The notes beneath the pieces are model-generated. The model saw only the letters and a program-made list of their open reading frames with translations, ran no database searches and was not told where the DNA came from. Below are positions 57,116 through 64,000 of a stretch of DNA of 64,000 nt, piece after piece. Every line of letters starts with the position of its first letter. Positions within the stretch are counted from its first letter, which is position 1. The stretch covers positions 1,178,001-1,242,000 of the forward strand of contig CP087215.1 in assembly GCA_020912385.1 (NCBI GenBank), in the 5' to 3' direction. The translations under genes were made by a program, and so were the position numbers. The DNA is from Neofusicoccum parvum (Eukaryota > Ascomycota > Dothideomycetes > Botryosphaeriales > Botryosphaeriaceae).

Positions 57116-58161
57116 CTAGATGCTCCCCGTATCCACACCACCCACGACCGCGGCCTCCCTCCGCCCCTCCGCCCTCTCGCTGAACCGGTCCCCGAACAGG
57201 CTGAAATGCGGCCGCATCACGAGCGTGTACTTCACCAGCTCCTCCATGCAGTCCACCAGGCGCTCCCTGTTCGCGCCCGGCAGCATCCTGCTCCCGCCGG
57301 CCGCGTCCGCGAACTGCGCGTACGCCTTGGGCACGGAGCTCTGGTTGGGGATGGCGAACATGCGCATCCAGCGGCCGAGCACGCGCAGCGCGTTGACCGT
57401 GTTGAACGACTGCGAGCCGCCCGACACCTGGGCGACGGCGAGCGTGCGGCCCTGCGTGGGCCGCACGCTGCCCGTGCCGAGCGGGATCCAGTCGATTTGG
57501 TTTTTGAAGACGGCGGTCTTCCTGCGTCAGCATGGGAGGGGGAAAAAATGGAAAAAGGTCGAGGGAGGCGGCGCGCTTACCAGGTTGCCGTGCTGCTCCG
57601 GGCACACCCATACGTGGCCGTCGGACCAGCGGCTGAGGGCGCGCAGCTCCTGGACTTTGGGGTGGTCGTGCTGGACGTCGTCTTTGATGGGCAGGCCGGC
57701 GGGGTCGTAGGCGCGGACGTCGCAGCCGAGGCGGCTGAGGATGCGGGAGGCTTCGTGGGCGAGGAGGCGGGAGTAGGATCTGACGAGGGTGGATGTTGAG
57801 CTTTTTCTCTGTGTGCAGCTCTTGGGAGAAGCAAAAGGTGAACGTACCGGCTGCGCAGGCTTCCGTGCAGGACCAGGATCTTCAGCCTGTCTCCACCGGT
57901 TCGCTTGAGCTCGTCGTCGACCATCTTCATGGCAGTGGTGATCTCGAGCTTGGAGATCCAGTCGCTGCTGGCTGTCTTCTCGTCGAGCAGGAAAGGTCGG
58001 TAGCGTTTCCGGATTTCGGCATCGTCTTCTGCCGCAGGAATTGCCAGGCTGCGATCCAGATACTGAAGTTGGGGCTGAATCGAGGCCGTTTCCCGCAGAG
58101 CCTCTGTGTTATTCAAGTCTCCATTGGAGCTCAGGACAGTCCGGGCTGGCTCTGACGTCAT
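57116..58161 (-). CDS. arsH: ArsH-type NADPH-dependent FMN reductase
   Basis: Exons 57848-58161, 57581-57779 and 57116-57517 give 304 residues. The flavodoxin-like FMN phosphate loop reads [16 protein letters not shown] (about 97-111). The segment [20 protein letters not shown], restored by the second intron, is the ArsH family signature. [17 protein letters not shown] and [16 protein letters not shown] follow as expected. ArsH proteins reduce quinones and O2 with NADPH and oxidise trivalent organoarsenicals, giving resistance. An in-frame ATG at 58233 would add 24 basic residues resembling a mitochondrial presequence; 58161 has the better start context (CACCATGA). The acceptor of the second intron is GGAAG rather than the nearer CAG, which would break frame. 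The next gene upstream is a probable arsenate reductase. Confidence 0.92.
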
Positions 58162-58528
58162 GGTGCGAACAGTTCTTTGGAGAATGCTCAAGTCTGAAAC
58201 ACGCAACAAGCCTTTTCGGCCAGACAAAAACATGAGATCGGAATTGGGAGGTTGAGGAGGAAGGTCTTGGTGTGTGAGAGTTCATGTCGGCGATGCTACT
58301 TGGGGTTCGCCCCAGATCCGCTCCGCGATGTCATCCCAGCACCGTGATTGGTTCGCGAGACACCATCGCGTTTTCCGACGTAAGCAACGAGCTTATCAAG
58401 CACTTGGACCTCCCCAGAGAGAGGAGCGCTCTAGAACTCCATTGTCGAGCCTGGTTGTCGACCAACTTGGCGCTTCCACATCTGCTACCATGCGCCCACC
58501 AACTTGAGAAGATCAAAAGTAAACTTGC

Positions 58529-59114
58529 CTACCATTTCGCGGGGTCGTATTCCTGCATTCGCTCAACGTACTCAGGTCCGCCCGTCGCCCAGCCCTTGAT
58601 ACCTCCCTCCAGAACAATACTCTGCATCTCTGTCTCGCCCTGGCTTTCGAGGTAATCGGCAAACCAACCCGCGGAGCGCGGCCCACGCCCTCGTGACGAG
58701 CCTACACTTCATCAATGCCAAACTCTTGAAGGGGATACATTCTGCCCTTACCGCACCACCAGATGACCTCTGGAATCTTCGCCGCTTTGAAGATAGCATA
58801 GTGCGTTGCAATCGTGCTGTACAAGCTGTGCGCCGGGAGGTTGATGGCCCCCGCAATGGTGCCGCCCTGCAGCCGAGAAGGGTCAGATGCGCGGGCATGA
58901 AGCGGTCTTGAGCATCAATTCGACATACTTCGAAATCGGTGCGGCGAACATCTACGAGAACAAAGTCTTTTCCGGACTTCTCGCCGCGCTTCATCCTGTC
59001 GAGCAGTTCTTCCCGGGTGATGCGGCGGAGGCCTTCAGTGCGGGGCTCCGGGTAAGCTGCGTACCAAGGGACCTCTGCGGAGCTTCCCTCTGGTGCTTTA
59101 TTCTCTGTAGCCAT
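58529..59114 (-). CDS. Rhodanese-fold arsenate reductase-like protein (CX5R)
   Basis: Exons 58929-59114, 58752-58866 and 58529-58701 give 157 residues. The rhodanese/Cdc25 fold starts with RRITREELLDRMKRG and FVLVDVRRTDFEGGTIAGAI, then INLPAHSLYSTI. The third exon completes the active-site loop WWCGSSRGRGPRSAGWF, with C100-x5-R106. It ends ...IKGWATGGPEYVERMQEYD. Yeast Acr2 and Cdc25-type reductases share this CX5R loop, and fungal relatives lie in arsenic clusters, so arsenate-to-arsenite reduction is the best guess; a phosphatase or sulphurtransferase is possible. It lies 367 bp from arsH on the same strand. No Acr3-type arsenite pump is in the window. Confidence 0.85.
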
Positions 59115-59980
59115 GTTGTGGAAGTATGCAATGTAGAACTATGTGCTGGGTGAGAATGCTCGGGCAGGTAAGTTGACAGTAGTGCGCGGGATGAAGCAAG
59201 CAGCGCGGGGTGATGTAGCACGTTTTGCTGGCGGAGGTGCAGGTGGGGTGGCACTCGTCACCGCTGATTGGCTGATGCGCGCTGGCGAAGGAGCACCATC
59301 GCTCACAGAGATTCGCCGCGAAATATGTTGCAGTGATCGCTGTTTCTGCATGTGGGGTTGGAGTATTCGTTAGTATAAGACTGGAGTACTTGTTGCGGGA
59401 CATTTATTGCTAGGGGAATGCTCCAACTCCCCACGTGTAAAACAAAGTACCATTGCAACACTTCCAATTCCCAAGAGAACCAACCATTGCTTCTCATCAT
59501 GAAATATATATTGCACAGGTTTGAGACAACTACTCAACACTATAGGTTCGGAGAAATAGTGCAGATTGTGAGTGGCGGGAGAAAAGGCAGAGATAAAACA
59601 GGGGAAAGGAAATTTCCCAGTACGGACGAGAGAGAAATCGGAGACAGTACACATCGCAGACAGCTACTTCAACTTGTGTCCTTTACTTCGCACGCGAATG
59701 TACCACTAAAAACGAGTAGTAGGAGTACGAGCCCTAGATTTGGCGATAAATGTGAAAGTGAATGGACCTTTCACCACCAACCAGCCACAAATACAATCAA
59801 GACAATAGTAACGGCAACCGAGGCGTCGCACATAAAACCCTCCCGCGAACCGCACTTCATCACATTTTCTCCCTTCACCATCCACACTGTCCCGACCAGT
59901 ACCGCTGAGCCCGTTCCCACTGCTCTTTGCGCGACACCACAAACACCAACATAAAATCAACACCACATCCAACAACCACC
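59115..59980. promoter_or_regulatory. Divergent promoter region, rhodanese gene and Lys/Glu-rich gene
   Basis: 866 bp between start codons on opposite strands. Frames inside (such as 59418-59954, plus) lack family features. No operator recognised. Confidence 0.35.
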
Positions 59981-61153
59981 ATGCCCATCCAATCTCGCCC
60001 CACGAACGATAACCTCAGCGATGCCCAGGTAAGCCCACCCATCCACCCCCAAACCCACTCCCGCCCACTAACCCCCCTCCCCCAGGCCCTCACCCTCCTC
60101 AAATCCCACTGGGGCCCCTCCCCCCTGTCCTGGATCCCCTCGCACACCCACCCCTACCACCACGCCATCCCCACCCGCTGGCCTCCCGGCACCCTCCCCG
60201 CTCTCGCCGCCCTCGCCCGCACCGCCGGCCCCACCGCACGCTCCGAAGCCGTCGACCTCCTCGCCGCCATCATCCAGGAGCGCGTCGCCAAAGCACAAGC
60301 CCGCGGCGACGCCACCCCGCAAGTCTCCCAGTCGGGCGGCGGCGAGGGCCAGACCGCAGCAGCGAGCAGGAAAGACGCCGACGCCCAGATCCGCGCCGCG
60401 CAGCCGTACGCCCTGGTCGCCGACATCCGGGCCGCGGCCGCGCGCCTGGCGCTGCGCGACGCCGGTGCCGGTGCCTCGCGGAAGCGGCGCCACTCCTCCT
60501 CCGCCGACGACAACGACAACGACAACGACTCCGCGCAGCCGGCGAAGCGCGCGAAGGGGGACGAGGCGCTCAGCGTGGAGTGGGCGGAGCGGGTTGCGGC
60601 GAGGAAGGCGGAGGCGGCGGCGGTGCGGGGCATGGGCGGGGAGGAGAAGCTGCTGGCGCGGGTGCGGAATCTGGAGGCGTTGCTGGGGAAGGCGGCGCGC
60701 GAGAACGCGGAGTTGAGGGGGAGGATGGGGGTGGTTGCGAGGGAGAATAGGGCGCTGAGGGCGGAGAAGGAGGAGTGGGAGAGGAGGGATAGGGAGGTTG
60801 AGGAGGAGGCTAGGAAGGCTGAGGAGGAGGCGAAGAAAGCTGAGGAGGCGAAGAAGGCCGAGGAGGAGGTTGAGAAGGCCAAGGAGGTTGAGAAGGAAGA
60901 GGCTAAGAAGGAGTCTGAGAAGGAAGAGGCCGAGGAGGAGACCAAGGAGAAAGATACCGAGAAGGAGCCTGAGAAGGAAGAGGCCAAGAAGGAGGTGACC
61001 AAGGAGGAGGACGTTGAGAAGGAGGGCGTTGAGACAGAGGAGTCTGGCAAGGAGGAGGTTGAGAAGGAGTCTGAGCAGGAAGAGCTTGAGAAGGAGGAGG
61101 TTGAAAAGGATGAAGCCGAGAAGGACGATGTGGCCGTTGAGGTTGATCAGTGA
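59981..61153 (+). CDS. Lys/Glu-rich helical protein of unknown function
   Basis: Exon 1 59981-60028 and exon 2 60086-61153; 371 residues. The intron (57 nt, CTAAC branch, CCCAG acceptor) is a multiple of three without a stop, so an unspliced reading would add a Pro-rich insert. The N-terminal part has WGPSPLSWIPSHTHPYHHAI and a helical region with SEAVDLLAAIIQERVAKAQ. A putative nuclear signal SRKRRHSSS precedes an acidic DNDNDND run. From about 210 a coiled coil (LLARVRNLEALLGKAARENA) leads into about 130 residues of alternating Lys and Glu (EEEAKKAEEAKKAEEEVEKA). The long K/E run is likely a single alpha helix. No catalytic domain is seen. Long open frames on the opposite strand are shadows of this composition. 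Confidence 0.72.
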   Translation: MPIQSRPTNDNLSDAQVSPPIHPQTHSRPLTPLPQALTLLKSHWGPSPLSWIPSHTHPYHHAIPTRWPPGTLPALAALARTAGPTARSEAVDLLAAIIQERVAKAQARGDATPQVSQSGGGEGQTAAASRKDADAQIRAAQPYALVADIRAAAARLALRDAGAGASRKRRHSSSADDNDNDNDSAQPAKRAKGDEALSVEWAERVAARKAEAAAVRGMGGEEKLLARVRNLEALLGKAARENAELRGRMGVVARENRALRAEKEEWERRDREVEEEARKAEEEAKKAEEAKKAEEEVEKAKEVEKEEAKKESEKEEAEEETKEKDTEKEPEKEEAKKEVTKEEDVEKEGVETEESGKEEVEKESEQEELEKEEVEKDEAEKDDVAVEVDQ

Positions 61154-61512
61154 TGGCCAGACTTGCCTCGAAAGGAACGGGCAGGGCAGGGAGCCCAAAA
61201 GATTACCATAGCATTCAGACTCCATCGGTCTCCCCAAGCCATTCAGTCAAGAACACGAAGAGGTTCATCAATATACCATATCATTTGCCATCAGTAAAAC
61301 AGACAGAAGGCCACGACTAAGCGTGCCAACAAAAGCAAACACCAGCCGCTGACCCCGTTCTCCCCGCACCTTTGCCGTGAAACAGCTCCAGGAAATGCCC
61401 TTGAAAGCCCCGTCCCCGACGCCATTGAACCCCTCCAAGAACACCAGCGCACAAGCAAAACCCCCGGCTGAGCTCAAACAGACAGCACGCACGCACAGCC
61501 CCGCCTCAGTAA
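61154..61512. other. Convergent intergenic region
   Basis: 359 bp between two convergent genes; only 3' ends expected. Confidence 0.45.
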
Positions 61513-63375
61513 CTACCTCCACGGGCTGCTCGCGCTCGCGCCCCCCAGATCCACGCTCTCAAACTCCATCTCCCACTCGTCCACCTCTGCGAACTTCTTC
61601 GCCGCGGCCTCCAGCTCCCTGCTCCGCCGCACGTCGCGCATCTCGCTCGTCTCGAGCACCTCCTCGTCCCCATCGCCATCGCTCTCCCCGCCGCTCCGCA
61701 CGTACGTCGACGCGTCCGCGTCCGCGTCATGGTTCTCCTTGTCGCTCGACCGCCGGCCGTACGTACGGCTGAGCCGCTTCTTCTTGGCCCCTCCCCCTCC
61801 CCCTACCGCCACCGCCGCCGCATCCTTCCTCTTCGTCTCCACGGCCCTGCCCTTCCTCCTCCTCGCCGCCGCCGCCGGCGCGCGGTGCAGCTCGTCCTCG
61901 TCGTCGGACGCGCTCGCCTCCTCCCCCTCGACATCCGAGCTCGGGATCTCGAACGCCTCGGCGGCCGTTTGCTTCGCGTGGCGCGTGGCGGGCTTCTTCC
62001 GGCGGCGGGGGAGCAGCGACTGCAGCGTTGCGGTCGAGAGCGACATGGCCTTTGGTTTCCTTGCGTTGGTCTTCTTGCGGGCGTTCCTGCTGCGGACGGG
62101 GGTCTCGGTGGCGTCGGCGGAGTCGTCGTCAGAGGAAGAGAGGGGGTCGGCGGCGTGGTCCTCTTCATCGTTGGCAGCATTCCACGCAGCAGCGCGACTA
62201 TCTGCCGTGGTGTTCCGGACGGCGACGGCGCGGCGCGGACGTTTCGCCGGCGGCGTCTCCTCTCGCACCTGGATGGATGAGAGCGGGGAAGTCGAGCGCG
62301 GCGGCGCCATCGTCTCGCTCAGCACCATCTCGTCCGCCGGCTCCGGCTGCGTGTCCGCGACGCCCAGCGGCGGCAGCTCCGACGCCTCCGAGTACAGACG
62401 CTCCGACGAAGTCTCACGCGGCGGCGGCGACACGGCTCCGACCTCCTGCTCCTCGACCACCGGCGGCGACGAGCGAGGCACCAGGACCTCCTCCCTCCCG
62501 CGCTCGGCCAACTTGCGCTTCCTCGAGCTCGCCGTGCGCGGCTCCGACCCAAGCGCCGCGCTCTCGACGCCGCCCTTCCGCAGATTCAGCGGCGTCGACT
62601 CGTGGTCGGGCTCGAAGTCGCCGAGGCTGTAGTCCAGCGTGAGGCCCGACTCGTCCGCGCTCTCTTCGTCCTCGTTCTCCACGTCGCTCTGCTGCATCAT
62701 GCGCAGCAGGCTCGGCTGGCGCGGCCGGCGCCTGAACTTCGACAGCGCGAGCACCGACGTGTCGGCGGCCGGCGTGCCCTGCGCCTTGACGGCCGACGGC
62801 GGCGCGTTGTGCCAGTGCGACGACGACGCGCGGCGGACGCGGCTGGCCGTTGCCGGGACCGCTGGCGACGACGACGGCACCGCCGCGCGCTGCTGTCTGC
62901 CTCGCATCTCCTCCTCACCCTCCTCCTCCTCCTCAACAGCATCCCCTCCCCTCCCCTCCGCCTCCTCCCTCCGCCGCCTCAGCGCCTCCAGCGCCCTCGC
63001 CTGCCCCTCATCCCTGCGCACCACCTTCTTCGGCACCACCCGGCCCCTCGTCCGCGCATTCCTCCCACCGCCGGCACCGCCAGCGCCCAGCCCGCCCGTC
63101 ATCGTGTAGTCCTCCTCCGCCGCCCGGGGCTCGCGGGCGCGGCGCGCCGCCATCGACGAGATGCGGCCGGGGCGGGTCGAGATGAGGAGGGCGTCGCTGT
63201 CGTCGGTGTCGCCGTCTTCGATGGGGACGGGGGCCACCGTGGGCGGCTTGGTGCTGCTGCCGCGCGAGGGCTTCGCGGCGGGAACGGTCGGCGCGGCGGC
63301 GCGTGTGGCTCGGGTTGTCGTCGTCGTCGTCGTTTGCGACGGCTGGGTTGCGCGCGTGCTGCGCTTGGGCGGCAT
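61513..63375 (-). CDS. Large disordered, basic nuclear-type protein with KEN motif
   Basis: A single open frame of 620 codons. The chain is rich in Arg, Ser, Glu and Ala and mostly disordered. Basic clusters such as KKVVRRDEGQARALEALRRR, RKRKLAERGR and RRRKGRAVETKRK suggest nuclear location. Short conserved-looking islands are AMSLSTATLQSLLPRRRKKP (about 450-470), RLSRTYGRRSSDKENHDADA and the C-terminal AKKFAEVDEWEMEFESVDL. The tripeptide KEN at 546-548 lies in a disordered acidic context, as APC/C degrons do, so cell-cycle-controlled turnover is possible. I believe similar island motifs occur in other ascomycete hypothetical proteins, but know no function. High G+C gives many false open frames on the opposite strand. 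Confidence 0.8.
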   Translation of the reverse strand: MPPKRSTRATQPSQTTTTTTTRATRAAAPTVPAAKPSRGSSTKPPTVAPVPIEDGDTDDSDALLISTRPGRISSMAARRAREPRAAEEDYTMTGGLGAGGAGGGRNARTRGRVVPKKVVRRDEGQARALEALRRRREEAEGRGGDAVEEEEEGEEEMRGRQQRAAVPSSSPAVPATASRVRRASSSHWHNAPPSAVKAQGTPAADTSVLALSKFRRRPRQPSLLRMMQQSDVENEDEESADESGLTLDYSLGDFEPDHESTPLNLRKGGVESAALGSEPRTASSRKRKLAERGREEVLVPRSSPPVVEEQEVGAVSPPPRETSSERLYSEASELPPLGVADTQPEPADEMVLSETMAPPRSTSPLSSIQVREETPPAKRPRRAVAVRNTTADSRAAAWNAANDEEDHAADPLSSSDDDSADATETPVRSRNARKKTNARKPKAMSLSTATLQSLLPRRRKKPATRHAKQTAAEAFEIPSSDVEGEEASASDDEDELHRAPAAAARRRKGRAVETKRKDAAAVAVGGGGGAKKKRLSRTYGRRSSDKENHDADADASTYVRSGGESDGDGDEEVLETSEMRDVRRSRELEAAAKKFAEVDEWEMEFESVDLGGASASSPWR

Positions 63376-63750
63376 GGTAGGCGCGCGCGGTCGGGTTGGC
63401 GAATTGGTTCGCTGTGGGTGTGCGGACGCGCTGGTTGAGATGTCGCGGTGGGTTGTGAGTGGAATTGTCGGTGCGCGGGGTTTTGGCGGTGATGCGCTGG
63501 ATGGTGTTGACGTGTTGACGCGTTTGACCCGAAATCCGCCTCGGCGTTTTTCGATGCGACTGCACGTGACCTCCCACCACCCCGGCGCGAGCGAGCCATA
63601 AAGCTCACGCTTGATTGATCACAGCCAATGGAGGAACGAATTGAGATAACTGATGCTTTTATTTTTGCTCGTGAATTTTGAGTCCGCTGCCTGCCCCTGC
63701 TAACCAAATCCCTTCCCCAGTTGCCCAGTTCATAACAACAGTAGCTCCAC
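63376..63750. other. Intergenic
   Basis: 375 bp between two minus-strand genes, holding the promoter of the KEN-motif protein. Nothing specific recognised. Confidence 0.4.
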
Positions 63751-64000
63751 CTACTCATCTCCGAACAAGTCCTTCTCGACCATCGCTCTACAGATGGGAT
63801 GGTAGAAGTCCTTGTTCCGCTCAAACGTCGCCTTCGCCAGCGGGAAATCGGCCTCCTTAAGCCCCCTGAACAACGGACGCACGAACTTCATGCGGCCAAC
63901 AGTCGCCAACAGCTCCGACGTAGGCTCGTACACGCTAACGGCGCGAGACTTGAGGCCAATCACAAAGTAGCGCGACACGAGCTCAACATTCTTGCTGCTC
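63751..64000 (-). CDS. Leukotriene A4 hydrolase-type aminopeptidase (C-terminal part)
   Basis: The last 82 codons of a gene entering from the right edge; the frame is open to base 64000. The end reads KNVELVSRYFVIGLKSRAV, LLATVGRMKFVRPLFRGL, then ATFERNKDFYHPICRAMV and EKDLFGDE. This VGRMKFVRP...FYHPICR end is the diagnostic C-terminal helical domain of M1-family leukotriene A4 hydrolases. The fungal members are zinc aminopeptidases/epoxide hydrolases of cytosol and nucleus. The zinc site (HExxH) lies outside the window. No defect in the visible part. Confidence 0.92.
   Translation of the reverse strand, partial: SSKNVELVSRYFVIGLKSRAVSVYEPTSELLATVGRMKFVRPLFRGLKEADFPLAKATFERNKDFYHPICRAMVEKDLFGDE

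Noticed and set aside
60068..61237. 389-codon minus-strand open frame rich in leucine
   Set aside because: It is the mirror of the Lys/Glu-rich repeats on the plus strand; the leucine runs come only from reversed GAG/AAG codons.

Overview
The window is nuclear DNA of a filamentous ascomycete (Pezizomycotina). Genes are small and carry many short GT-AG introns (41-70 nt) with CTAAC/CTRAY-type branch sites. The families are typical of moulds: a WOPR/Gti1-Pac2 regulator, a CYP52-type P450, a Baeyer-Villiger monooxygenase, a berberine-bridge-like oxidase, a Pth11/rhodopsin-like membrane protein and BTB proteins. The one retrotransposon shows the CpA-to-TpA mutation pattern of repeat-induced point mutation (RIP). 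I cannot place the species.

Layout. 1-380: start of a secreted FMN-dependent hydroxy-acid dehydrogenase. 4.5-8.8 kb: three metabolic genes, a DUF1772 membrane protein, a CYP52-like P450 and a trans-enoyl-reductase-like MDR enzyme; the last two share a divergent promoter. 9.4-10.9 kb: BTB-like protein with a proline-rich tail. 14.3-15.4 kb: WOPR transcription factor. 17.7-25.65 kb: a complete but inactivated chromodomain Ty3/Gypsy element, with 436-bp LTRs, a CCTAG target duplication, gag-pol on the minus strand, and an extra spliced ORF on the opposite strand that has a Zn2Cys6-like cysteine pattern. 28.8-31.8 kb: secreted lysozyme-like protein and a second BTB protein.

33.6-50.6 kb is an accessory metabolic block without a polyketide or peptide synthase: a C6-type regulator with a damaged zinc cluster, an atypical SDR, a DFR/GRE2-like reductase, a conserved unknown protein, a nitrilase, a SnoaL-like protein, a Baeyer-Villiger monooxygenase and a secreted FAD oxidase. 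Interspersed between intact genes are three decayed genes: an Old Yellow Enzyme, an MFS drug transporter and a carotenoid-oxygenase-like gene. I read this as a catabolic or tailoring cluster partly lost by decay; the shared pathway is inference.

52.5-64 kb: a six-exon rhodopsin-like membrane protein, a small secreted cysteine-containing protein, an arsenic pair (ArsH-type flavoprotein and a CX5R rhodanese/arsenate reductase), a Lys/Glu-rich helical protein, a large disordered nuclear-type protein with a KEN motif, and the C-terminal end of a leukotriene-A4-hydrolase-type aminopeptidase running off the right edge. Intron positions were read by eye from splice sites and frame; no alignment was run.
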